A stretch of 64,000 nucleotides of DNA from Eutypa lata (lineage: Eukaryota; Ascomycota; Sordariomycetes; Xylariales; Diatrypaceae), in assembly GCA_022661535.1 (NCBI GenBank), contig JAKULF010000020.1, positions 310,001-374,000 on the forward strand, given 5' to 3'. Shown piece after piece: positions 13,372 to 23,709 of this stretch (its first letter is position 1; each line of letters begins with the position of its first letter). Below the pieces are notes generated by a model. It was given only the letters and a program-made list of their open reading frames with translations, was not told the DNA's origin and made no database searches. The translations under genes were made by a program, and so were the position numbers.

Positions 13372-14055
13372 ATGAATGCTGGCCAACAAGAAGACACTAG
13401 CCACATAACCAGCCACAGCTCCAACAGCAGTCCCAGCCACAATTCCCAAAGTGGAGCCAGCAATGAACGCGGACGCGGTCACCACAGCCAGACTTTGACA
13501 TTTTCCGATCATGTAGAACAGCAACAACTGGAAGTACAATACGCTGCTATTTCTTCCTATTATCCAACCCCTCCTCAGGTTGGAAATTATAGAGACCCCA
13601 ATACATCATTCGTCCTATTCAATCAGGACCCTGTCAACCCTTTCCTCGATCTTGTACCCAGATTTCCTCCTTGGCCAACCATCCATTACATCCCACCTCT
13701 TCGGAAGAATCAAATCCGCAGCAACCTCGCTCTGCACATAGAAGACTTTATTCATTCCTGCCGCCAAAGCGACGAAGGCGCTGAGAACAATAGTAATTGG
13801 GATACTCTAAGTAACGGGAGCGACGCAAGCGACGCAAGCACAGTGATCAACGAGAGCACCGAGATCAGCGAGAGCATTGAGAGTGACGGCAGTAATACCG
13901 AGAGTGACCAAACTCATTCGAGCATTGACGTCGACATTGAGAACTCCGTATATCACGAACAACTCAAGAACTGCGAAATCGCTGTGCCCGGGGTGGTTGT
14001 CGTGAGAGCGATTGGTGAAGCCACAATGGATCGGGATTCACGAAGTAGAAGGTGA
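13372..14055 (+). CDS. Orphan open frame, or N-terminal extension of the SR-rich protein
   Basis: An ATG in a good context (GCAATCATGA) opens 227 codons rich in Ser, Asn and Asp. They include a Ser/Glu/Asp tract near 13818-13930 and a Pro-containing stretch (VPRFPPWPTIHYIPPL). I recognise no domain. The frame is the same as the ATG at 14026 that starts the SR-rich protein. It could therefore be a separate orphan gene ending at 14055. It could instead run through the 14052 splice donor and add about 218 residues to the SR-rich protein (796 in all). Or it may simply be 5' leader. A shorter hydrophobic open frame lies antisense to it and is less convincing. Confidence 0.33.
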   Translation: MNAGQQEDTSHITSHSSNSSPSHNSQSGASNERGRGHHSQTLTFSDHVEQQQLEVQYAAISSYYPTPPQVGNYRDPNTSFVLFNQDPVNPFLDLVPRFPPWPTIHYIPPLRKNQIRSNLALHIEDFIHSCRQSDEGAENNSNWDTLSNGSDASDASTVINESTEISESIESDGSNTESDQTHSSIDVDIENSVYHEQLKNCEIAVPGVVVVRAIGEATMDRDSRSRR

Positions 14056-15950
14056 GAAACATTGATTACGCATAAAATACTGACCTATACAACTACCTAT
14101 TTGCTTCCTTTTGGTTTTAAATACCCTCGATACGTTTTGTATTCCGCGCAATCTAAGCCTCCCATTTCTCTCCCTCGATGCATTCTTCGTAACAACTTAA
14201 CTAAACCACCAAAACCATGCTAACACCCTATACTCATAGATACGATGATGGGGAAGTCACTAGATATGGCGCCGGTGAATCATATCGACCTTTTAACTCG
14301 AATCGCTCTCCCCGGCGAGCTAGAAGCCCTCCGCCCAGAGAGCGAGCACGTACCCCCCCACTAGAGAATGACCGCTACATCCCCAACAACCGACGCCGTT
14401 CTAGATCTCCCGATCGATATAGACGCAACCTCTCCAGAGAGCGAAGAGACACCGGTGATAGCTGGAGACGAGACGATAGACCCCGACGAAACTCTCCCCC
14501 TCGCCGTTCCCCTCCGAGACGAAGTCCTGTCCGCCGTAGTCCGCCGCGCCGATTCTCCCCGCCAAGACGGGATGACCGAGATCGAGATACTAGAGATAAT
14601 AGGGATAGAGGTCGCGTGCGATCCCCGCGGAGAGGCTTTGATCCAAGGTTACTCACACCAGCCCAATTCACCAACCCCAACACAATCCCCCTAACTCACC
14701 CTCGCAGGCCCAGATCTAGATCCTTTGACAGGGAGCGTAACGGTCGTTCCCGAAGTCCCCCTCGGCCCTCACCTGCCCCTATTCAACGAGCCAGCACGTA
14801 CCGAGGTCGTTCACGTAGTGCAGAACGACGAGATGATCGCTATGTAAACTCGTATAACCGACGCCCGTCGCCTCCTCGAGACTCCGCCATCTCCTCTGCT
14901 ATCCCGTCGCGGGATACGTCTCGGAGACCCTCACCCCATGGTGGCCCTCCCCGACGCGAAGATCGCTCTCGTCCCCAGTCTCCCGTTCCTTCAAGACCAT
15001 TGTCCAGATCCTCCTTTGGTGGACCAACGAGAGATAGAAGTCCCCAGAGAACCCCACTCGAACCTGCTAATGCTTCAGCGCGATCTCCACCTCGGGGCCC
15101 TGCCGCCCTCCGACCGCCTCCCACTGGACCGAGAGATTCCCGTGGCTACGGGAATCAGTCTGCTAACGCGATAGGACCGCCACCCAGACCTGGCCCAGCA
15201 TCGAACGCAGCGCCGAACCGTCACGATACTTGGAGTGCACCGACCCCCTCCCCGATTATGGGCCGCCAAGAGGTATCGACGAGTCCCGGTGCGGTACCAC
15301 CTTCGGGCCCACGAAACCACTTCTCATCTAGAGGCGGTGGATACAATCGTGGCGGGCGAGGTGGTGGTACTCTTGGCGGTTGGGGTGCCACCATCCAAAG
15401 TCGCAATTTGCCACTTACTACAGGACCGGCATCTGCATCCCCGGGAATGACGAGCTCAGGAATACCACCTCCCACAGGACCTCGAGGATCCATCTCCTCA
15501 CACTCAGTCCCTTCGACCCCCGTCTCCCACTCCCAGCAGCAGCAGCAGCAATTGTCATCATCATCATCCAAGCCCTTCGATCCCCCCAAAGGACCCGCCG
15601 CCGACAAGAACAAGCAACAGCAGCAGCAGCCTCCGCAGCCGCCCAGCTTCGCGCAGCAGCTCCTGGCATCGATGCCGCCGCTTCTGCTGCCGGGGGGCAA
15701 GATCGACCCGGCGCAGCTCGCCATGGACACGGGCGTGCTCCCGGAGCTTCAGGCCCACACGCAGCGCCTCAAAGAAGAAGAAGAGCGGATCCGCGAGGAG
15801 AAGTACGTCAAGGAGGAGAGGCTGCGCCGGAGCCTCGCCGAGTGGGACCGCATGGAGCGCGAGTCCAAGGTCATGGAGCTGCGCGACCAGCTCGCCGAGC
15901 AGAGCTTGAAGAAGATCTCCGGCGAGGGCACGGGGGGCGCTGCTTTCTAA
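14026..15950 (+). CDS. Arginine/serine-rich protein with conserved C-terminal coiled coil
   Basis: This is probably a nuclear RNA-associated or splicing-associated protein, judged by composition only. Exon 1 is 26 nt (14026-14051, MDRDSRSRR) and exon 2 is 14240-15950. The junction AG|A restores Arg followed by YDDGEVTRYG, giving 578 residues. The first 240 residues are dense in RS, SPPRR and RDR motifs (RRSPPRRSPVRRSPPRR). The middle is Pro/Gly/Ser-rich with an RGG-like patch (SSRGGGYNRGGRGGG) and Gln runs near 15534-15550 and 15615-15630. The last 110 residues are different: QQLLASMPPLLLPGGKIDP, then a charged helix (LKEEEERIREEKYVKEERL) likely to be a coiled coil. No RRM is visible, so this is not a classical SR splicing factor; an SRRM-like or linker role is possible. 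The first exon and donor GTGAGA are well formed. Confidence 0.8.
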
Positions 15951-17665
15951 GTAGGATTGGAATGAGGGATGGATGGATGTGTTTTCCCTTCATCCGACTA
16001 GGCTACCCACTCCTTTGAAGTGTCATTCGGTCGGTCTACGATCCATCTATCTATCTACATACCTACCTAAGTATGTATGATAATCACGTCTACTTGGGGC
16101 TGATTGATCTGGTGGGGACGCATACATGTGCTTCTCATATTCTCTCGTATGAGACAAGACAGGACAGGAGAGAGATAATTGGTCTCTTTTTTCTTTTTCT
16201 ATTTCATCTGCATGCGGTTTCTGCTGTAGTTGTTGTTGTTCGATTATGTTTGAATTCTTTCATTGCATTTGCATTGCATTGCAAGGCGGACGGGCGTGAA
16301 TTTGGAAGAAGAAAAAGGGAAAAACGCATAGGGAGATGATGTATCATAGAAAGAGAGAGGGGGGGGGGGAGAGAGCCTTTGTGCTTGTAAATGCTTACTG
16401 ATATTAAAACCTACTTCCTTAGGTGCTTGGCCTACATAGAGGCTGAAGGAGGAGGGAGGTTATGCCTGGTACTATTCGAAGACGAAGGGGAATTCTCTTC
16501 TCGTTGCATCTGAATTCGGTCTGCTTTGTCTTGAAGACCGGGTCATAGACCTGAAAGTCTGGATTTCACTCAGTGATGGTCTAGCGGTAGACTGGGAAGC
16601 AGACACACAACCAGTCAAACAGATGGGCAGATAATACCTTGCTTGGCATGTACGATAGGATACATAGAATCCTCGCATACAGACACAGAGCTACAAATAT
16701 GATGATACCACCAAACAAGAGTTTCATGTGTTGTCTTTTGTCTTTTGCCTTTTTACTAACTAAGTACGTAGTAGACTTCCATAATAGAGATTTGGCTATT
16801 TCTGCATATGACCACCTTGCTATTCATGTAGTGAGAGTGAGTGATTCCTACATGAATATATACGTATATACACTGACATACACCCACCATAGCCGTTCGT
16901 TCTTGTAATTTTCGTTTTAGCCTGGGACCTTATTACACTGAGGCTAGCTAAATATACCAGTTTTGCTGGGTTTGATGGGTTGCCTGTCGTCTTACGAGTT
17001 TGGACTTGGAGTAAGACGTACTACCTCTACGGAGTAGGTATGCTCTCATCATGGTAATTTTAGGGCAACGTATACGACCGCACTATCGGACCAGAATGGC
17101 AATCTAAAGGCTGCCAATAGCATCAATAGAGTTGTATTTATATAGCCACAAGTGAAAGCTATTTTAACCAGTTAATCGAATTGATGCTCTATGTGGTGAT
17201 AACGACGCATATATATATGTATAGATCAATCACTTCTGGAATATGTATGCAGCAAGTCTCTTTAGAATATCAGGGGATTGTCAGACCCAGCGAATTGATT
17301 GCCATAGCTAGGTACTTAGGTAGGTAGTTTACACAAGCTATCAAACTCAGGAATATTGATCATTGCGTACGTACTTCGTCTCGTACGTACATACATTGAT
17401 GGTCCTCCTCTCTTTAGAAAAGGCTCCCTTCTCTCCTATCCTTATGTAGATAGGTAGGTAGGTAGGTAGGTACCTGTACTTGGCATCCATCCATCCATCC
17501 AGCTCGCTCCTTACCCCGTTAAACGGGATCTTCCTATTCCATCTATCCATCCATCCATTTACATGCAAAAAGCCCCTATCCCTGTTCATCAACACGACGA
17601 CTAACATCACCAACTGGGCTGACCCCGTGGAAAGGAAAGAGTACTACAGCTAGCAGCACTCAAAC
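15951..17665. other. Intergenic stretch between tail-to-tail genes
   Basis: The SR-rich gene and the minus-strand F-box gene both end into this 1.7 kb, so it holds two 3' flanks. It contains simple repeats (a G-run with AG repeats near 16355-16375; TAGG and CATC runs near 17451-17500) and no supportable gene. A tRNA-like string near 16570 lacks a B box. Confidence 0.5.
17451..17500. repeat. Tetranucleotide microsatellites (TAGG)n and (CATC)n
   Basis: About five TAGG units at 17451-17472 are followed within 12 bases by about four CATC units at 17484-17500. The first belongs to the TAGG/CCTA family that recurs in many intergenic parts of this window. Confidence 0.85.
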
Positions 17666-19881
17666 TCAAACATAAGGCGTAGACTCATCTCCCTCGTCGC
17701 TGTCCCAGTCGGAGAAGTACTCCAGAGGGTCGCCCCCCTCAACCTCCCTTCCATCGCGGTGGTTGAAGATCCATCTCCTTGTTGTTGCCAATTCTTCGAG
17801 ATCCTCCTCTTCATCGTCGTCGTGATTGTTGTCATCATCATGACCATTAGATTGGTGGTCTGAATCCCGACGAGTAGTAATAGTAGCAGCAGCTGTTCGC
17901 TTGCGCTCTACCTTATAATCGCCGTACAGAAGCCCGATGTAGTCTTCTGCGGCTCTGTCGGATGGCGGAGTGTAGGGGGTTTGTCTTTTGTAGGAGTCGT
18001 ATTTGTCCTCGTCATCTCCATCTCCATCTGCATCTACATCCCGGTCGTCCTGATCAACGCCGACCTCTTCAGGCTGCCAGATGGTACAAGAAAGCCATTC
18101 TTGGTCCACTTCATCACCCTCCAAGGCCCCATCATTCTCCGTCACCACAACGGTTTCCGCCATATCCCCCACCATCGAGGCGAGCTCCCCGTACGAGGTC
18201 TCGCACCCCTCCGCCGCATTGTTGACGTAGGCGAGCAGCGACCCCTCCTTCACGAGGCAGCCGTTGTGGCCGGGCCAGGTGAGCCGGAGCGACTCGAGGT
18301 GGAGGCCTGCGGATCGCAACTGTCGAATGCCCCGAGGCTCCATGAGGTAGTCTTGGAGCTTCAGAGAGCGCAGGCTGGCGGCGTGCTGCTTGAACAACGA
18401 CACCAAATGCTTGTCGAAGAAATCGTGCCACCTGGAGGGCGGGAGGGGCGGGAAGGGGGGGAAGCCCTCTAGGTGGAACGAGCTGAGGTGCGGCCAGAAA
18501 CATCCCTATTTTTCACGAATGAATGAATGAATCGTATTAGTAACGACAGTAAGTAAAGCACACGTTCTTCCATTTTTTTTCTCTTCTTCTTCCACTACAT
18601 AGAATCAAAAAACAGTATGGGTATTAAATTTAATTTAATTTAATTTAATTAAAAAATGAGGGTGACTTACGGTCAGAAGCTCAGTTACGAGGGGACGTCT
18701 TGCTCGCGCCTCAGCGTTTGGATGCGCATCTACCCTGGACTCTCTGAAGCACAACCTCAAGTGCCGGAGCTCCTTGGCGGCCCGGAGGCACGCGTTGAGC
18801 ACCGGCGTATCACCCGAACTGCCATAATCGGCACGCGGGAACCCTACCAAGACGGACGAAGCCAGGCACAGGTCGAGGGACGTCAGCGTGCCGAAGGCCT
18901 TCAGGGGCGGCATCATCTGCACGTTGTGCAAGAGCGAGAGGCACGTGAACCTCTCGTCTACCACACGCAGACTGGTGATGTTCAGCTGCCCCTGCTCCTC
19001 CTCGTCCGCCATCGCCGTGAGCAGGTACGACCAGAGCCCACCGTTGCCACCGAGGTTCTCGGGAGAGAAATTCAGGGTGAACAGGTCCGTGGACAGCGGG
19101 TAGCCCCTGTACACGATCTCACGACCACCACCACGGTTGCCGCCGAGCATGGGCTCGGAGGCGAAGGTGGCGAGATGGGGGAAGTTCTTCTTCACGAGCC
19201 CGACGAACTTCGGCCGGTAGCCCAAGGCTTCCTCCACCCAGGCCGTCCCGTTGAACTTGGGGAGCCAGAATACCGCGGGGTCCTGAAAGGCGGCCGTCAG
19301 GATCTCCTCCCGCATGAGGTCGCAGTCGTCCTCTACATCGTCGTAGAAGCCTTCTTCGTTGTGTACTACAAGTGTCATATCCTGAGTTAGCTTATTTCTT
19401 TGCCTTTCTTTCTGGGTGCTTGATTTAAGTCTAGCGTTTGATTTGAGAGCTTGAAATCAAGTTTACATTTTAGATAAGATAAGAGTGAAGAGAACTCCTG
19501 TTGTTGATCAAGAAAGAAAGAAAGATGATTATGAAACCATTCTAACTAGATGATGGGGGGGGGGGGGGGTGAAAAAGAAAAAAAACAAAACTCTGGATGG
19601 AAAGTTGCTTGCTTACGGTAAGAAGGATCCCAGGCTTCCAGCTGCAGTTCCCACCAGACGAGCTCGCGCACGTGGACCGCGAGGTGCGGGTGCGCGGCGA
19701 TCATCTCGAAGGCGTCCCGGTCCCGTCTGAGACGCGAGAACCCGATGCTGCGGAAGAGGATGGGCAGCGGCATGGGCGAGCAGCGCGGATCAAGCAGACG
19801 GAAGGTCTTCTTGTCTTTGCGGTCCAGGTGGGACATGATCATGAAGAGGAGCTCGGTTGGGAGACGATTGAAGGCACCCAT
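17666..19881 (-). CDS. F-box protein with acidic C-terminal tail
   Basis: This is a putative SCF ubiquitin-ligase adaptor of a family common in filamentous fungi; its substrate is unknown. Reading on the minus strand, exons are 19881-19617, 19365-18671 and 18505-17666, which sum to exactly 600 codons (599 residues). The F-box is at the very N terminus (MGAFNRLPTELLFMIMSHLD, residues 1-45), followed by VHVRELVWWELQLEAWDPSY. The middle has leucine-rich, LRR-like segments (LKAFGTLTSLDLCLASS, ASLRSLKLQDYLMEPRGI, LHLESLRLTW). The last 130 residues are Asp/Glu-rich and disordered. The exon 2 start at 19365 was chosen because its TGTAG acceptor keeps frame and lies 20-25 nt after a GCTAAC branch site; the CAG next to the branch would break frame. 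Intron 2 contains a (TTTAA)n run. Confidence 0.83.
18623..18652. repeat. (TTTAA)n microsatellite inside an intron
   Basis: A pentanucleotide run of about five units lies in the second intron of the minus-strand F-box gene, close to its donor. It probably affects only intron length. Confidence 0.8.
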
Positions 19882-20520
19882 GTTGACGAGTAGGTAGGTA
19901 GTAGAAGTTATGATTGATGTTGATGGGTATGGTGATGATTGATGACGATGAAGAAGTTGTGATTGTTATTCTGATGAAGAAGCAGGAGATGATGATGATG
20001 ATGATGATGACGATGTAGAAGTGGTGGTGGTGACAGTAATGGGGTGATGAAGAAGATGATGATGTAGAAGTGAGGATGGTGGGAAAAAGTTGTAGAAGTG
20101 AGGAAGTTGTAAGATGGCAATTAGAAGGATTGGAAATTGATAAGTGATGAAAGTCGACGGGAAATTAAATGCCTAAGGATTTATAGGTAGGTAGGTAGGT
20201 ATGTAGATAGAACACGTTTTAGAGTTTCCAAGTTGGAATAATCAAATGGTGTTTATTCCAGAGATTACTTCCTATGGTTATTCATAAGTGCAGAGGTTCC
20301 TACATACAGGGTAGCAGCTAGCTAAGCTCATCATTCCCTTCCCTACCTCCATATCATACATCCTAATCAATCCACTGTATGTATGTTCAGGTTCTGCTGT
20401 TTGGGTTGTTGTATCTGCACGGAGAATAAGGGGATAGATATACGTGTCATGCGTAGCTGACTTGGATAGATAGAGACTCCTTATCTCTGTGATAACCACA
20501 TATCTTTCTTTCCCTACCCC
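19882..20520. other. Upstream region of the minus-strand F-box gene; 3' flank of the tilS homologue
   Basis: About 640 bp with no gene. It carries a (GAT)n run at 19988-20010, further GAT/GAA-rich sequence to about 20110, and a (TAGG)4 run at 20184-20200. Confidence 0.6.
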
Positions 20521-22963
20521 CTATCCCATCCGTTCGCGCCTAAAACCCCTTTCCTTCTCCTCCCCCGCCTTCGCCGAAGAGACAAAAGATCCCCTATGGA
20601 ATGTACCCGCCGTCTCAAGCGTCCCACGATCGACCCTCCGATACCGAACCTCGTAGTGCAACCACTCGTTCAGCCTCGGGATCTGGACATCGAGGGTCGG
20701 CAGCGCAAGCAACTTCATCTTGGAGATATCGGGGACCCTCAGGTTCGGGTCAATGGAGGCTGCTCTACTCTTGCGGCCTACGCGGTCCTTGTTGTCCTCT
20801 GCGGTAGTCATGGCCGTCTCTTTCTCTCCCTCCCCCTCTCCCTCTTCCCCTTCGTCCAGGTTCATCAACTTTAGGTTCAGGTCCGGGTCCGGGTTCGGAT
20901 CTGGATCTGAACGTTGCTGGGCCGGGTAATCCGACCTCGGTTTCACGTCCTCCAGATCGAGGTCCTCCTCCAGGTAGATAGCCGGCAGCGTGTAGCGGAC
21001 CTTCCCGGGGGCGTAGCGTTTCAGCAGGGCAGCGAGGCGGGCGCGGTCGTCGGGGTCCAGCAGCTCGCGCAGCGGCTTGCCGTGCTCTTTCGCGAATGGC
21101 TGGACCACGATCCGGTACGGTAGCCGGTGCGTCAGTCGGATCCAGAACCGGTTGTCCCATAGCTCCCAGCGCATCCACCTGGACCATGGCCAGTATTGAA
21201 GGTGGTGGAGGCTCATCGGGTACCTGTGGTCATTTCTGCTGCTGTTGTTATTGTGGTTGTTGTAGTACTGTTCCCTCTGGTGCGACCCGACTGACCAGTA
21301 CGGCATCCGAAACCGGGGGAGTGGTAGGTTAGACGGATACGGTGTTCGGGTTAGGTACCAGTTGAGTGGTTGTCTGGGGCTGGAGGCCGCCACTGGCAAT
21401 CCCTCTTCTTGTCGTCGAGGATTGGGTTCTACCGGAATGACGTGTACGCCGGCGATGCTGAAGGCCTTGGCCGGACTTGCAATGAGAGCCGCTTCCGAAG
21501 GACTCGCAAGGGACGGGAAAAGACGGGAAATTACGTTTTGGAGGTTGATCAACGGCGGCGGTTGGAGTTCCGGACTTGCGAGTGCGAGGATCTTTTGGAT
21601 GTAGATCCCGGCTATCTCGCGCTGCTGCGAGATGCGAGCCTGTCGGCGTTCTGCCGAACACATCGTCTCCCGTCTGGAGTTCAGCGGCTCGAAGTGAGGA
21701 ATTTGAACCACGGCAGCGCCGACGCTGGGCTCGAATTCGTGGATGACGGCTCGACTCAGTAGTCTGTTAGCCGCTGCTTCTTGAGCCTGAGCTCGGCTCT
21801 CGCACCTCCTGGAGAGATCAAGTATAGCTGGTTTCTGCAGCGCTTTAGGGAGATCATGACCCTTGTATAGATGTCTGACGGCATTTCGTAGGGTTAGGGT
21901 AGCGTCGTGGTTAGTTTGGTCTTCCCACCAAGGGATTTTGTTCTCCAGGCAGGTCGCGATCAGCCGGTCTTTGCTGAACTCAAGTAACGGGCGATACATG
22001 GCGATCCCTCCGTCTTCGACATCAATATTCTCCACGTCAAGGGGAATGACACGCTTTGATTGGTACTGTTCTTCTAGCCCGTAGTCGTACTCTTCGCTGC
22101 TACCCGTAGAGCTGCTATCCCTTTCCTGCTCCATCATTATTTCCTGCCTCTCCTCCTCATGCATCATATCGCTAATAGTCGATCTAAGCTCACGTCTCAA
22201 CGACTTGAGTTCCCGCTTGGGCACATTGTAATTATAGAACGGCTGGCGGCGCTTCTGATCATCAACGTATCCGCTCTGGTACGCACCATACATGCCTTCG
22301 CACTCGGGTATATCGCTAGCTTTCTTCATACCCCTCAGACCCCGACTGCCGTGTCCCTGCAGCAGACGCATGAGAACAGTCTCGTACTGGTCGTCTTCAT
22401 GATGAGCGAGCAGTAGACTCGCTATCCTGCGATGACTACAGAGGCCGCCAATCTGCCGGTAGCGTAGTCTGCGGGCTGCGCTCTCGAAGTTGGGTAGTTC
22501 TTTGGGGTGGGCGTAGTCGCCCAGCACAGCCGCCGTCCAGTTCAGCCTCAAGACGTCGCCACTGATGCCCAGAGTCCTGAGAGCATCGATGACGGCGTGT
22601 GCTTCCTTATACGAACCCTCCCGGAGTCCGTGGTCTACGACTATGCCGCGGAAAGCGGAGATGGGGTTGTCTGAGATTTTGATATTGGGGTCCCTTTGGC
22701 GAAGTGTGGCGCATAGGTAGGCGAGGGCCATGGAATCTACCCCTCCGCTTACCGCGATGCCTACACGGTGGTTAACAATAATTTAACTACATATATGGAG
22801 ATGAGGAGAGAACAAGTCGGTCTGTCAACGTACCAACCTGCCTATGCAGGTCGCCCCTCGCTTTTGGGAAGCGAGGAGGGCATGTGGCTCGAAGTGCATC
22901 GGCGAACTCAGCCAAGCTGATTGGCCGGGCGCCCGTGTGGAAGACATGTGGAAGAATGTTCAT
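20521..22963 (-). CDS. tilS: tRNA(Ile)-lysidine synthase (TilS/MesJ family, PP-loop)
   Basis: This is an ATP-dependent enzyme that converts C34 of the CAU-anticodon tRNA(Ile) to lysidine so that it reads AUA. In fungi the substrate would be a mitochondrial tRNA. Exon 1 is 22963-22834 and exon 2 is 22760-20521, giving 789 residues. The join G|GC completes the PP-loop signature SGGVDSM at residues 48-54, inside VGIAVSGGVDSMALAYL. Further family features are FRGIVVDHGLREGS, the ARRLRYRQIGGLC region, LLLAHHEDDQYETVLMRLLQG with the conserved His-His-x-x-Asp-Gln, and YRPLLEFSKDRLIATC. Bacterial TilS is about 430 residues. The extra C-terminal 350 residues include low-complexity Asp/Pro/Asn and Glu/Gly stretches. 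No obvious targeting peptide is visible, although the N terminus is short and fairly basic. The 73-nt intron sits just before the PP-loop. Confidence 0.93.
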
Positions 22964-23709
22964 CCCATCCTATGTTCTTTTGAGAGGAGGTGTAGTTTAT
23001 AGGGGCTATCCATATATACATATATAATATTTTAGTCCACCTAATCAATGCTGCATCTCAAGGCCTGGTCGTGAAGAGACGTTATTTAACCAGGGGTTGT
23101 CATGTTAGTTCCGAGTTCTCTGCAAAGGAAAGCTTTCCAAGCTTCAACCAATCATATTCCCTGTTTGTCCCACAACTAGCACTACCTAACTAATGACCTC
23201 ACAGCTCCGAGCCTACCTAACTAGGTAGGTAACTAATAACTAACGTTAAGGGAACCGCCGTCCTCGGAGCTGTCGTCTGTAAATTTTAAGATGAGCTTCA
23301 CTTTTCGACATGACACGATAATTAACCCCCTCCTCCATTTCCAAACGCAGAAACATTCACTTACCAATGGACGCGATACGAGATCTTGATCCACGGCCTC
23401 GGCCTTAAGATTTATTTATCATATGCAACGAGAGACTTCAATTGATACCATAGCCACCTCACAGTCACTCGTACTCGGCTATCCGCATTATCCGTCGTCT
23501 CCGTTAGCCTCACCTCATATCTAGTTAACTACCCCTCAATCTACCTTTATAGTTACACATTTAAACGAGAAAAAGGGGAGCAACACTCTCACTCTCACTC
23601 TCCCGCTCCCATAGCTACTAGGGTACCAACAACCTTCGCACCTGTATCCATATCCGTATCCCCCACACAACCGACCAACCGAAGAGCGAGCCACACAACA
23701 ACCCTCACG
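22964..23709. promoter_or_regulatory. Divergent promoter region between tilS homologue and SAM carrier
   Basis: The two genes start 746 bp apart on opposite strands, so both promoters must lie here. I see an inverted TAGGTAGGT/CCTACCTA motif around 23213-23233 and a CT-rich run (CTCTCACTCTCACTCTC) near 23587-23603 close to the carrier start. No TATA box is assigned. Confidence 0.55.

Noticed and set aside
13087..13539. Minus-strand hydrophobic open frame antisense to the orphan frame
   Set aside because: The hydrophobic run is the antisense of a Ser/His/Asn-rich stretch, and the plus-strand frame is longer with a better start context.
16566..16626. tRNA-like string GGTCTAGCGGTAGACTGGG
   Set aside because: It has an A-box look but no B box and no cloverleaf pairing.
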